This document shows positions 24,401-34,134 of a stretch of 64,000 nt of DNA, in pieces. The notes beneath the pieces are model-generated. The model was given only the letters and a program-made list of their open reading frames with translations, ran no database searches and had not been told where the DNA came from. The position numbers and the translations under genes were made by a program. This DNA is from Pseudeuparius sepicola. Lineage: Eukaryota; Arthropoda; Insecta; Coleoptera; Anthribidae. The DNA lies in assembly GCA_963920635.1 (NCBI GenBank), contig OY987299.1, forward strand, positions 125,675,373 through 125,739,372. The letters run 5' to 3'. The number at the start of each line of letters is the position of its first letter. The stretch's first letter is position 1.

Positions 24401-27400
24401 AGAATTTTAAGTTTTTAATGTGTTTTCAGTCTGGATGTATTTTAATATTTTGATGTGCTTTAAATTTTAATGTTTTTTAAATTTTAATGTGTTTGAGTTT
24501 TAATATGTATTTATTTCGTTTGGTATGTTATATTGTAGGTGAAAATTATGCAGTCGAAACAAGCACTGCCTGTGCTTATCGACGTAATCACTTTATTTAC
24601 TAATATTTTCTCTGTTTTTTGTCTATTTTAGTTTTTGGTAAATAAAGTTTTATTATTATTATTATTATTATATGGCGAGTCAAGTGTGTAATGGAATTAC
24701 TTCAAAACAGTTGAATGGTCAACAGGACCATTCAAAGTGTGCAAAGATTCAATTCAAAAATATACAGGCTATTTTTCTCTGGACCATCTCAAAATACTGA
24801 TTTTTTATGAAACTTTATACGGGGCAGAAATGCTCTGTAATAATTGTCAAAAAAATATTAATAAACACAAAAGTAATTTAGTTTTCTACAAAATGACAAC
24901 CAAAAAATAAAAACAATTTAAATTATTAGGTATTGGACCTTTCTTAACAAAGTCACTGTCTAAGACGATACATTTTTCGCGTGTTTCCTGTTGTGGTACA
25001 CCAGCTACCTTAACTCATACGGACTTATTGACTGGCAGGCTTCGGTATTTTTTAGACTTAGTTACTTTATAATGCCTGGGGTGGTTTTGATATATTCGAT
25101 TTTTGACTCTATAAAGCATCAAAAATTCAGCATTTTCAACTTTGTATATTTTTTATTGGATCTTTGCACATCAACAATGTGAGTGATCCTCTTCATCATT
25201 CAACAGATTCGAAGTAATTTCATGGCTCACACTGGACTTGCCAGATGCCTTTAAAATTCCTATTTTGCTCAACAAATTTGGTATATGGGGTTTTTTGTGT
25301 GTCCTGATTAACGCTGTGGTGTCAGATTTTAAATAGAAAAATGACTAATACGGTTTTTCGAAAAACGCACCTCTTTAAAAAATCGCAGTAAGCCAGGCTT
25401 TCGCGGCAAAGTCAAACAAATAATACTTCGCATATGATGACCTTTGACCTTTCAGGGACATATCTATAAAAAAAATGCGCCGTTCAATTCCCCCCGCCAA
25501 CTTAGATTTTTAGGGGTGTAACCAGACACACTGTATGTATAACTGTCCTTTAGAAATTGTTTTTGAATAAAAATAACTACAATATAGACATAAAAAGAAG
25601 AATCATCATGATAGAATAAAATTGTATTTTTTTCGAAAAATTCAAAGTATGGTCTGATCCCACTTGTATGATGTTATAATGTTATTAAAAAAACGTTTCC
25701 AAAAAATTTTGATGGAAAATTGTAATTGATATAAATTTTCGGTTCTTTTCTGACTTCCAGTTTCACCGGAAATGAGCATCACTTGGTTAAATTTATGAGA
25801 CACAGTGGCGTAACCAGGGGGGCTTTGGGGGCTTTAGCCCCCCCCCCCCCCCAAAGATCTGTCGCGTGGTATTTATTTCTAAATAAAATTTATTTTAAAA
25901 CAATACTTTTGCCGTAATTATTACAGAATGTTTTTTGAAACAGTTAGCCCCCTCCCAACTTTATATTCTGGTTACGCCACTGATGAGACATCTTATTGTA
26001 TATGTATAGGTATTATGTTGAGTTTTTAGGTTCCTTTTGTTCTCCCCAATTTCACTTGACACAAAATATTACAACTTATCATAATTAAAATACGCCAACG
26101 TTAAATGTAGTAACTACATTTAATGTTGGCGTATAACAATTATACTGTATTTATAACAGTTGCTGTTATAAATACCTCAACCTCCCCCGCACAAGTATTC
26201 ATTTACTTTTGGTGTACTCCTAGTTTGGGAGTATTGTGAGGGTGAGAATTATTATTATATTATTATTCTGACATGCAATTTGTTGATTGAATGTACTATA
26301 CGATATTTCTGTGTGTTAAAACTAAATAAATCAAACAAACATTTCAAAATATTTTATTTATAACAAAACTTTTACTAAAATTATTTAATTAAAGTTAACT
26401 AACATTGTTGAACTAATAGCACCAAACACGTAGTTCATCCATCAGGTTTATTAATGTATCCCTCAGAAATCAGAAAATCGTACAATCGCCTCGTTTTATT
26501 GACATCAATTTTCAGCATAGCTCGCGCTGTTTGAAGTTTAACGAAACCAAACTTGCTATTTTGTGCCACAAGGGCCCCTTTCAGTTCTAAATAAGTTTCG
26601 GGCACCAATCGAATGGTACTGCACGTGTCCCTTTCCTTTTCGGTTAATTTTTCATATCCAGGCATGCCAATAATATCGATCGGTGCAGAAATCATACGTC
26701 TCTGTTTGGTAACTTTAGACAGAAACATGCTGGTCCCTTTATGCGCCTTCCAATCAAACTGTGGCTTGGCTTTGAATATTTTCAGCTGTTTTTTGTTTTC
26801 CTCGTGGATTTGCTCGAGTTTGGTGTACAATTTGGCTTCGGCCAAGGTTGTTATACCTTTCCTCCTTAGCTGTATCAACCTAAAAGCCTCAACGAATGAA
26901 TGTTTGGTTTGGGCCGGATATCCTTCCGTTTTCAGAATTTATTCTTTTTTGGAAGGAAGTAGGATGTATTCTTTAGAAGCAGGCAGGACAATGTGAAATA
27001 CAATTGCTGAACTGACTATCATTACGACAGGCCATAGTTTTCTTAATCTGCTTTTTGGCTTTACTTTATTCTTTATCGCTTGAGGGTGGGACATATTCGT
27101 TTGAATTTTGTTAAATAGCATCGTAATTGGTAATGAAAAATATGAACAAATGTCAAAGTGTCAGAATTTCACATGTATTGTGACAAATATAAGAAAAGCC
27201 AAAGCCACCTTTTGCATTTAGGAATAATAAATTAGCAGTTTTTGAACTTTTAGGAATACATAATAATAAGAAGCTGGCAGGACAATGTTTCTAAAATTCT
27301 TAAAACCTTTTAATTTCTCAAATTAGGTTAGGCAAATTATGCAAAAAAAAAGAAAAAATTCCACAAAAAATCAATATAATTGTAAATGTTAAATTTGTTT

Positions 27401-30400
27401 TGAGTTGGATTTACATTAGGGACCTAAACAAAAAAAAAAATTTCATTCAAAAGTATGACAGTGGCAGATGTGTTTAAACTGGGTTTTTGATAAAACCCTA
27501 AACCCTGGCAAAAGAATGTGTTTTTTTATAATTTAGATATAGAAAGATCTGTTTTTTTTTGGATTAGATGGCATGACTACACTTAGAAAAAATAAAAATA
27601 AATAAACTTAACATTATTTCTACCTATTCTTATAATAGATCTTCTTTAATAACGGCTGTATTTATATAGGTATCAATGAAGTAAAATAAATAAGTACGGC
27701 CGAAAGCTTGGTTTATTGTAAAGAATAAATAAAACATAATTTGGGCTGAAATACCCATTATTTTACTTCATTATTTCTACCGTATAATTTCAATATCAAT
27801 TAAAAACCACTATTTCAAAAAACCCAACCGAGTTTAAACCCGAAGGTTTAAACCCAAATTGGATAAACTGGATTAAACCCATATGTCTACCTATTTGACC
27901 AAAACTCTCGTCCCAGGAATATTCCCAGATTGGGGAAATTACTGAAATGTTTAGAAAATCGAAATAAAAAGATCAAATATTGTATCAGCTGTATTCCTTG
28001 TGGCATGCATTTGTTCTACTTTCTTTTTCCTGGCAAATGTGAATAATATTTGAAAAAACATTATTAAAGTATATTTAAAAACACGTGAAATCTCAAATGT
28101 TGAATAAATATAACAAAGAGGGAAGCATATTATACTATACCTTAATGGTTGACTTTTTAGGAAAAGAAAGAGAAAGAAAATGTAACGAAACTTCCTTAAT
28201 ACGTTGACTGCCACACGTAAGCAAGGAAATTTTTGTTCCAGACGCCAAAACATTCAAATAACTTCTTGTAGATTTCTACTCAAAGAAAACATTTCGTATT
28301 TATTTTTTATTTTCCACCACTTTTTGTCTTTTTTAACCATTCCTAATTATCTTGTAGTTGGCTCCAACAAAACCTTATCGCATGTGCACCCGCCAGAAAA
28401 AACGCCGGGAAACATGCTACTATTATCCTATGTGTGAACAAATGCCTTCATTATGCGTAGAAGAATGTTTCAAACAATACCTATCACACATACCTAAGTA
28501 TTTTCAAAACCTTTTTGTATGCGTACCTAGATTGTAATTTTTTGTATTACATTTTTATACAGGGTGTTCCTTAATGACATGCTAATACTTAAGGGGGTTA
28601 TTCTTGGGCCCATTTTAAGAAAAATACTTCATATGAACGTATGTTGTAAACGTCCTAACTTTTGAGTTGAAGTTCATTTTTTGAAATTGAATTTTGGCTA
28701 CATCTCCCGAAATAATCAAGCTGCTGAACTGAAATTTGGCACTGCTGTGTTTTTGGCGATGGAGAATAAGCTGAAAATGTCAATTTCACCGTATCTCACA
28801 GAGGGCGCCACTTGCGCTGTTTTTTGATCACGCTTTTACGCGTAACTTTTTTGAGGTTATCTTTTTGGTCCTGCAGGTCCATCATTTTAGTGCATCTTTT
28901 CATTCTGCAAGAAAAATGTAGTCTTGTTTCATAACGATAAAATCAACCGTTTGCGTTGAAATTGGCAAAACGTGCCCCGAAACACCTGTTGGCTTCAATA
29001 TTCGAAACATAAAATTTCCACCTACTGCTTTCAAATGTTACAGATCAACTGTACATTCAAAATGATGAAAAAAATGCCAAATGGGCATTGGTCAAAACAC
29101 CATTGGTTTTCTTGAGTGTCCAAATTTTGTCAAATTCAATCCTTTCCATTTTGAAAGCGAATAATTTTTGGTACATTGTTCATAGGGATTTTTTTCTCAG
29201 TTTAAATGGTACAGTTGATCTGTAACATTTGAAAGCAGTAGGTGAAAATTTTATGTTTCGAATATTGAAGTCAACAGGTGTTTCGGGGCACGTTTTGCCA
29301 ATTTCAACGCAAATGATTGATTTTATCGTTATGAAACAAGAGTACATTTTTCTTGCAGAATGAAAAGATGCACTAAAATGATGGACCTGCAGGACCAAAA
29401 AGATAACCACAAAAAAGTTACGCGTAAAAGCGTGATCAAAAAAACAGCGCAAGTGGCGCCCTCTGTGAGATACGGTGAAATTGACATTTTCAGCTTATTC
29501 TCCATCGCCAAAAACACAGCAGTGCCAAATTTCAGTTCAGCAGCTTGATTATTTCGGGAGATGTAGCCAAAATTCAATTTAAAAAAATGAACTTCAACGC
29601 CCTGTATCTCAAAAGTTAGGACGTTTACGACATACGTTCATATGAAGTATTTTTCTTAAAATGGGCCCAAGAATAACCCCCTTAAGTATTAGCATGTCAT
29701 TAAGGAACACCCTGTATACCTAGCCAAAAAATCTTGAAGTAAATTTAGTTTCATTCTATGAAGCCATATTTATTACCACTTGAAGTGTCTCTGGACGCCG
29801 GGAGCAGTCTGGTCCCATGCATATACTACGAGCTTGCTCGTAGGTGGTATCAAAGAAAACGATGACAAATACCTAAGAGATAACTCGTAGTTGGTGTCTT
29901 GGACAAAAAAACAACTATGAGTCTACTCGTAGTTCAGCAGTCAACGTGTATGGTTACTATACTTAAATATACCTCTGTATATGCATCCTGAGTTCCCCAA
30001 CTCTATGCAATCCCTCCATAATTTCAACAAATTTCTGCGGCTTACAATACTGCATAAACTTTAACATTTTCTCGAAAACCGGCTTCGTAACAGTCACATA
30101 ATATCTGCGCAACCATGAAGTTACTTTCCTTTGTAAAAGAAGTCCATGCTGACTGATAATTCTCTTCCAGCGTTGTCTTTCCCTTAAACGTCTATTATAA
30201 CTCTCAGCGATTGAACAATGAATATTAGATATCAATTCGTAATTTGGATGAGTCGGTTCTACAGCTTTTAGTTTACTCATCAGATCTTCCGCATTTTTGT
30301 CATATTCACATTCGAAATCGCCTCTAGCAGGGTTATAACCCGCTAATGTTTTATATCCTAACGTATTACAGGAATGCCTTGGAGGATCTTCGCAATCTGT

Positions 30401-30967
30401 TAATACAAAACGGTATGGTACAATAACTTCAGGAAACGTAGCACTATCCCTCTCTTTGTACTTTGGCATAAGCCTGTGCCCGTTCCCATCCAAGTAAAAA
30501 TATTCATAATGTTCCTTTATTTCGGTTACAGTCCTATTTGGAAACTCCAAGGCCACCAAGTTCCAATTGCTGTACGAGATCAACGCATCGAGCAGTTTCA
30601 GTTCCTCTTCTGCAGTCCAATCGGAATTCTCGAACAAAATAAACTTCTTCGACAAAATTTTATAGTTGTGATCGTTCTTGTGGTTTGAGAACTCGGCGCC
30701 CTTCGAAAAGCACTGCAAACAAATGTTTGCGTTGCATTTCTCGCAAAGAATATATTCCGAACCTAATTCGCAAAAGCAGTTCGCACAATACTCGTTTTTT
30801 TCTATGAATTTCGCGAGACTAGAATTCGACGAATGGGCGTCTTTGCAGTCTGGAATTCAAACGAAAAGGACAACTAAATATTTGAAAAATTGCGCTTAGA
30901 TTTTACCTTTGGGAAATTGGAGATCCGCAGCATCTTCCTCGGTCAAATCTGTGTTTACGTTTGCCAT
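18435..30967 (-). CDS. Rpb4: RNA polymerase II subunit RPB4 (POLR2D), 3 exons
   Basis: RPB4 pairs with RPB7 to form the stalk of RNA polymerase II in the nucleus. The exons on the minus strand are 30967-30907, 18851-18671 and 18609-18435 (stop TAA), giving 138 aa, the usual family length. Exon 1 gives a short acidic start ending DAADLQFPK. Exon 2 continues [20 protein letters not shown], and exon 3 carries the conserved [27 protein letters not shown] and final [11 protein letters not shown]. Acceptors end in CAG and TAG, and the exon 2 donor is GTAAGT. Exon 1 is the same exon that begins TADA2A, and both downstream acceptors are in the same phase. Intron 1 is 12,055 bp. It contains the coding exons 2 and 3 of TADA2A, a non-LTR retrotransposon and several DNA elements. 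RPB4 mRNA must therefore skip all TADA2A exons and avoid their poly(A) signal. The assignment of exons 2-3 is very secure; the link to exon 1 rests on phase and on the insect precedent. Confidence 0.93.
19942..20608. mobile_element. Foldback element (CAGGATGATCCAAACTCG ends), TA-flanked
   Basis: 663 bp between TA dinucleotides. The left end is CAGGATGATCCAAACTCGAC and the right end its complement, with inverted similarity reaching inward about 280 bp on each side. It is nested in the hAT-like element 19688-21075. Confidence 0.85.
20730..20977. mobile_element. Short foldback MITE (CAGGGTGTCCTATTTTCG ends), TA-flanked
   Basis: 244 bp between TA dinucleotides. The ends CAGGGTGTCCTATTTTCG and CGAAAATGGGACATCCTG are inverted copies. 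It is the second foldback nested in the same hAT-like element. Confidence 0.8.
21368..24671 (+). mobile_element. Non-LTR retrotransposon (CR1/Jockey-like), near-complete, inserted in a foldback arm
   Basis: The boundaries come from the interrupted host repeat. The sequence before 21368 (caaaataggaattataaagg) and after 24671 (ggcgagtcaagtgtg) are adjacent in sibling foldback copies such as 3246-3290. The element has about 73 bp before the ORF, a 270-bp 3' UTR with AATAAA near 24640, and ends in an (ATT)n run instead of poly(A). The short 5' part means it is either a one-ORF lineage or a copy truncated just before ORF2. Confidence 0.85.
21441..24371 (+). CDS. Non-LTR retrotransposon endonuclease-reverse transcriptase, intact 976-aa ORF
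   Basis: This is a single uninterrupted ORF for a LINE protein that nicks target DNA and copies its RNA in place. The N-terminal half is an apurinic-type endonuclease: [17 protein letters not shown] (Glu72), FVGDLNID (Asp176), CIDHIF (Asp215-His216) and SDITDHY, so the catalytic set is complete. The reverse transcriptase follows, with [19 protein letters not shown]-type [32 protein letters not shown] and the active site YADDT (696-700). The C-terminal part has [19 protein letters not shown], usual in CR1/Jockey-type elements. An in-frame TGA lies 33 bp upstream of the chosen ATG. No gag-like first ORF is present upstream. The lack of stops suggests a young copy. It sits inside RPB4 intron 1, antisense to that gene. 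Confidence 0.93.
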   Translation: MDPYIRNFQTDSVKTYVLDSERDCAHILNVNKNSNNFKIIHNNIRSVNKNIDEFKIMLHKLDTEFDCMVLSETWKLLDYRIFNIPGYIMIYNEGDLNQNDGVLVYVKETYKFEQQIINVNGIKILKIKMNLKNTSISINAVYRSPANNAKNFIEDLQDHLETHQDNSDHLAIFVGDLNIDILQQNKESLEYLNTLYESGYISTINEPTHQTSCIDHIFLKSKAPIMDMLLPLILQSDITDHYTTVLQVVLDKEKNHGKSAISQYLNYDKLKDIVDQLSWHDVYSESDPDTSMNIFVDILTRNINKCLETKKILRKNTKFAPWLTNGLLTSINKKNQMHKQIKKDPNNNRLKQEYILFRNKLTNLLNKTKKQFYAKQIKNKSNDSKRLWQMVNNLRDKKNKPTNIESIKNSKNELITDKTTIANQFNQSFIEMGKKLASNIKGDPNYKPVRHSTMNSIVLLPVDEREIKIVIKELKNGKSVGSDGIKSEVIKCLSKCIVSPLKHIINNCFNTGTWPNCLKKAIVTPIYKKGDNTILTNYRPISLITSLSKIFEKLLKTRILAFVKKHELISHKQYGFKENTSTEDAILALTEKIHSALERTKPCLCLFIDLAKAFDTVSHVLLLETLENAGFRGNCLRLLTSYLKHRTQQVKIGDKLSEERTLNYGIPQGTVLGPTLFNLYINQIFSIDISGELIGYADDTAIFYEMDTWANLKQIVESDFAVIKKWFDYKLLTINLDKTYFLPFSCNRLGTCTFQQLRIHFDSHNTFNINQVLEIKYLGVYLDTYLRWDVHIKYVIKKLQLVLYSFKYINKMLPIDTMKLLYTALVESHLRYGITAWGGALRVHLGPLEVIQKRFLKLILLKDYRYPSDLLYNESKILDLRQLYYFSVITKFCFEKQINKNLPKHNYTTRQKDLLILPKVTKSISQRTFAYISVRIYNSMPNYLKEDLNKYRFKKRVKIFLLSTDRMQIINVIEQI
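24672..25535. mobile_element. Family A foldback copy split by the LINE
   Basis: Contains gagtcaagtgtgtaatgg and aatggtcaacaggaccattc (left arm), and tggcgtt-side sequences gtcctgattaacgctgtgg and gtgtcagattttaaatag (right arm), and ends ACACACTGTA. The piece 21327-21367 is its outer left fragment. The LINE 21368-24671 therefore inserted into this element. Confidence 0.78.
25803..25982. mobile_element. Short hAT-like MITE, 180 bp
   Basis: The ends CAGTGGCGTAACCAG and CTGGTTACGCCACTG are inverse, and ATGAGACA is duplicated exactly at 25795-25802 and 25983-25990. The subterminal G and C runs match those of the other CAGTGGCGTA elements in the window. Confidence 0.92.
26089..26172. repeat. Two adjacent hairpins
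   Basis: atacgccaacgttaaatgta is inverted at tacatttaatgttggcgtat (one mismatch). Directly after it comes atttataacag-ttg-ctgttataaat. Confidence 0.8.
26205..26272 (+). mobile_element. LINE 3' end fragment with (ATT)n tail
   Basis: ggtgtactcctagtttggga and agtattgtgagggtgagaat, then (ATT)n. The same 3' end occurs in inverse at 56645-56760. Confidence 0.6.
26353..26358 (-). promoter_or_regulatory. Poly(A) signal AATAAA of TADA2A (intronic for RPB4)
   Basis: AATAAA on the minus strand 77 bp after the TADA2A stop. For RPB4 transcripts it is an intronic poly(A) site. Confidence 0.55.
26435..30967 (-). CDS. Ada2a: Transcriptional adaptor ADA2a (TADA2A), 3 exons
   Basis: ADA2a is the adaptor that links the GCN5/PCAF acetyltransferase to ADA3 in the ATAC histone acetyltransferase complex. 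The minus-strand exons are 30967-30907, 30849-29973 and 26879-26435, giving 460 aa against about 440 in vertebrates. After the 20-residue shared exon 1 comes a ZZ zinc finger (about residues 38-85; paired CxxC sets and closing histidines, for example [10 protein letters not shown] and [12 protein letters not shown]). A SANT domain follows (about 96-145, starting [20 protein letters not shown]), then the ADA2 middle region with [13 protein letters not shown]. Exon 3 encodes the C-terminal SWIRM domain ending [19 protein letters not shown]. The exon 2 donor is GTATAT and the exon 3 acceptor TTTTAG, joined as AG|G. A minus-strand AATAAA lies at 26358-26353, about 80 bp beyond the stop. Intron 2 (26880-29972) holds a 1.16-kb foldback element. 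The SANT and SWIRM sequence fits ADA2a rather than ADA2b. Confidence 0.95.
26939..27094 (-). CDS. Small ORF with one predicted membrane helix, in TADA2A intron 2
   Basis: 51 residues starting [21 protein letters not shown] basic N-terminus is followed by a hydrophobic stretch ([17 protein letters not shown], about residues 21-38) and a short charged tail ending PSKKE. The layout resembles small single-pass mitochondrial proteins, but I recognise no family. It lies 60 bp before the TADA2A exon 3 acceptor and so could be chance, or a nested gene. Confidence 0.25.
   Translation of the reverse strand: MSHPQAIKNKVKPKSRLRKLWPVVMIVSSAIVFHIVLPASKEYILLPSKKE
28558..29716. mobile_element. Foldback element, family B core with different termini, in TADA2A intron 2
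   Basis: 1,155 bp between TA dinucleotides. The core matches the 4262-5433 copy, but after CAGGGTG the first 40 or so bases differ (TTCCTTAATGACATGC here), and the new end is present on both arms. It lies inside TADA2A intron 2 and therefore also inside RPB4 intron 1. Confidence 0.92.
30907..30967 (-). other. First coding exon shared by RPB4 and TADA2A
   Basis: This 61-nt coding exon starts with ATG and encodes 20 residues plus one base, ending at AAAG|GTAAAA. Both candidate acceptors, 30849 (ccag|ACTGC) and 18851 (ccag|AGTTT), complete the split codon in frame, as GAC or GAG. The peptide ends DAADLQFPK. This is the ordinary RPB4 N-terminus, so TADA2A has borrowed it. No other in-frame ATG-bearing exon is obvious directly upstream of TADA2A exon 2. 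Confidence 0.88.
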
Positions 30968-31182
30968 ATTTATTTGGTTTTTAGTGGAAAACACGGAAAA
31001 TAATAAACTTCTACTTCAATCCACTTTCCGACCACAAAATATAAGGGTTAGGTTTTTCCGACTGTAGGTTAAGATACAAAACATAAAGATTAGGTTGTTA
31101 GGATTTGTTCCCACATGAATCAGGAAGCAGACAAGTAATTCCAGAACAACTATTTTCAACCAACTAGATCGCTGAGAACTCA

Positions 31183-31680
31183 GAGAAATGGAGTAGGGAG
31201 AATAAGTTACAAGCAGCGCGAACTGCCTAATAAAAGTGGCGGCCATATTAAACCAACTTCATCCATGGGCGTATCATCGACTTGGCACTGCAGACTGCGC
31301 TTTAGAGGTCTTCGTCCTCGTTCGCCACGATGCACAGTAAAGGCATCAGCAGCAAAATGTTTTGAACAAACAAATTTATTTGGATTCAAAGTCCAATCAG
31401 TCCCCAAGTTAAGAATTTTTACCCACATATTCAATCATTAAAATTATACAGATGCGCGCATATGGTGCCCAAAATTTCGGCGATTGTTTTTACTAAACTT
31501 ACCGAAAAATGATACTCCCGGAGATCTCCTAGACTTATAATTCTTATAGCTTGGTACTGCACACGACATTTTCCAAAAACACTGATCATTTCTCTGCTGA
31601 AAATACAACTACCGCTGAGAACAAACTGCAAACGTCAAAGTGAGGACAATATGGCGGCCATTACATTTGCCTGGAAATAG
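31183..31680 (-). repeat. THAP-containing dispersed repeat, copy 1
   Basis: Shares long stretches with 51583-52070, such as gcgcgaactgcctaataaaa, ttcgccacgatgcacagtaa and gcgattgtttttactaaact. It is in the gap between the divergent RPB4/TADA2A and SPAG7 genes. No ends with inverted repeats could be defined. Confidence 0.75.
31207..31569 (-). pseudogene. THAP zinc-finger gene fragment, copy 1
   Basis: Two exon-like pieces on the minus strand. The first (31569-31503) starts MSCAVPSYKNYKSRRSPG and stops at a GTAAGT donor. The second, from about 31432, reads MWVKILNLGTDWTLNPNKFV, then CSKHFAADAFTVHRG. THAP domains need C-x2-4-C near the start; here the second cysteine is Tyr. The CxxH pair (CSKH) and the conserved Trp are kept. 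No downstream domain is present. It could be a relic of a P-element-type transposase or a THAP host gene. Confidence 0.65.
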
Positions 31681-31861
31681 GATGCGCAATAGGTCAAAAC
31701 GCGTTATCCCTTCCATTTCTCTGTGAGAAATGCTTCAGAACTGTGGTTGGAACAAACCATTAACTAATATTTTATGATCACTTCGTCATCGGGTGACAAT
31801 ATGTATTGATAAACACACTTTCCAATGCTTTTATCAGAGCATATAAAAAAACCAGCAGTAT

Positions 31862-32240
31862 ATCTTACTTTTGAGAAATAATCGGCAATTCAATGATCTT
31901 GACGCCATATTGGGTGAATAGAAGTCAGAGGTGTATTCGGGAAAATCAATTCAGAAATACAGAGTATGGTAAATAAAGTATATAGTGTGTGTGGTAAGCG
32001 TTGATTGAGAAATCCTCCATCGAAGGTGGTAAGCACAAGCAGCTTTGACTCCTTCCTGGGATTCTTTATTTAAAGATAGTAGCACAAAGCACAATTTACA
32101 AAAAAGCACACTTCCACGGCACTGTAATATCTCTCATATAGCCAAAAAAGAACTGCATAATCGCCCCGACTCTGCATCCATTTGACAGAATCTATTCCCA
32201 AATGGCGGCTGCGCGAACAGATGCACAAAATTTTCCCGCC
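31862..32240. repeat. Dispersed repeat, copy 1 (upstream of SPAG7)
   Basis: Matches the inverse of 48776-49112 over about 340 bp: gaaaatcaattcagaaatac, cttcctgggattctttattt, ggcactgtaatatctctcat and aatggcggctgcgcgaacag are shared. This copy has a short extra segment near 32010. Confidence 0.82.
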
Positions 32241-32779
32241 ATTTGAAGTAATACTGCTGGTTGTTTTATATGCACTGTTTTTAGTGTTATATTCATATGT
32301 TATATTTAAACCGAGAACGATCGCCGGGCCTGCGGACTGCCGTACCTGCTCCTTTTTATCCTAAAAATTTCTGCATTTTAATTGAACGATCCGTAGATAC
32401 TCAACAAACCACACCACATTAAAAATTAAGTGTTTTGATCCCAAAACCCACAAAAACGGAATTCGAATGCAATTTAAACTAATTTTAACGATTTTTATCA
32501 CCCGATGACGTTTACTCGAAAGGTCAAAATATGCCGGTGAACTTTTCTTGTAATGCTGTTGTATCATGTTTGTCCCCCACTGTTGTTGCTAAATTATAAA
32601 ACCTAGAAACAAATCCATCTGAAGGCTAACTTCATCCAGTTCAATTTGACAGAGTGACAATTGACAGACGATCCAGCCAATCTGGTGGCAAAAGAAACCG
32701 AAAAGCACACAAAATCAACTTTTGGCATTGCACAAAAAAAATTGTTATTATAATTTTTAAATATAATTGCAAATATACA

Positions 32780-33682
32780 ATGGACGTGCTTGGATCAATC
32801 ATGAATTCTATGGATAAGCCACCGTCATTAAGTGAAAAGGAGAAACAACTCGTGAAAAGTGAGCCAAAAATGTGAAGGTTATAAGTCAAAAACACCCATA
32901 AATAATCTTTGTTTTCTTTAAGAGCGCAAAGCCGAAATCGAGCGAAAACAAAACGAGGAAAAGGAAAAACTCAAGAGATTTAAGGAACGAGTTGACGGAA
33001 AGTTAATATCCTACTTCAAGGATCCTAAAAACTTTATGCTAAAATTCGAGACTATGGATCAAATTTGCAGAAGCATAGTGTTTGTTGATAATGTAAACAA
33101 TAGTTTTTATCTTTATTTTTTCCTTTTTTTAGACATGAATTAGCCGAGTCTCAAAATTTACTATCTTACGCCTTTGGTGTTGATGGAGTTGATCGTTATA
33201 TCCGGGTTTATAGAAAAGACCACCCTCCATGTGAGGATGAACTGGCTGCTAGACGCAGGGGTGAACCCTGGAATGAGCAAATAAGACAGGAACTTGTAAA
33301 AAAGGTTTTTTAAATTAAAATTTTAAAAGAATTGTAAGTAGTTTATAATAGGTAATTTCAGAGAGAACTGGAAAGAATAGAAAGAGAAGAATCAAACAAA
33401 ACGAAACCTAAGAAAAAGTTCACACCAAATTCAAATTATAAAGACAAGTATGCTCATTTGATTGGTGACACCGCGGCTTTGGAGGCAGCTAAAAAAACTG
33501 AAACAAATAAGTCATACGGATTTGGTAAAAGTATATAATTATACATTATTTGTTTTTAACTTTGTTTTTTAGTTCCTAGTGAAAATAAGAAAGACATGCG
33601 CACAATCGAACAAACAATGGCCGAATTAAGGGCCAAGAGGCAAAAACTGAGCCATGAAAACCCAGAGGCGGAAAAAAGTTAA
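32780..33682 (+). CDS. Spag7: SPAG7-like R3H domain protein, 5 exons
   Basis: This is the insect homologue of sperm-associated antigen 7, a small nuclear R3H-domain protein expected to bind single-stranded nucleic acid; its exact role is poorly known. The exons are 32780-32858, 32923-33079, 33133-33304, 33362-33524 and 33573-33682, giving 226 aa against 227 in human. The start MDVLGSIMNSMDKPPSLSE matches the family. It is followed by a charged helix, the R3H core (ISYFKDPKNFMLKFETMDQI, then RSIVHELAE across the exon 2/3 junction), the segment YKDKYAHLIG, and the tail RTIEQTMAELRAKRQ. All introns are only 48-64 bp. The exon 2 donor is the less common GTTTGT, chosen because it alone gives RSIVHELAE in phase. 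The gene is head-to-head with RPB4/TADA2A, 1.8 kb away, with THAP-related repeat DNA between them. Confidence 0.92.
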
Positions 33683-33989
33683 ACGAACAAATTTAGTTTC
33701 ATTGTATTGTTATATAATACTTAGTGTTAATGCATATATTTGACTGTTTATTTTATTGTTGTATCTAATAATTACCAATTTTGCCTTTTATTCGGGTCTG
33801 TTTTTATTGTACAAATATTAAAAGAAATATACGTTAGGAAAGCCGATAAAAATCTTTAATTTCATGAAAATCCTACATAAAGCCTTAATTTTCCAAATAG
33901 CAAAAAGGTCCAAAATTATTCACTTGACAAAGGCGTTTGAAGCTACCGAAAGGAAAAATTGCAACTTTTTTCTACCTTGAATTCTGGAG

Positions 33990-34134
33990 ACTAAGGCCTG
34001 GTTCATACAGCTTCTTTATCTTTAAGAAATATTTAATGTCATTGGTCAGTTCAAATCAAAGGACAAATGCCATTGGTTATTTCTTAAAGATAAAGTAAAA
34101 TTAAAAGATAAAGAAGCTGCATGAACCAGACTTA
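33990..34134. repeat. Small foldback MITE (CCTGGTTCATRCAGC arms)
   Basis: CTGGTTCATACAGCTTCTTT near 33998 is matched by AAAGAAGCTGCATGAACCAG near 34110-34130. The inner arms are atctttaagaaata and its inverse. It lies between SPAG7 and EMSY. Confidence 0.75.
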
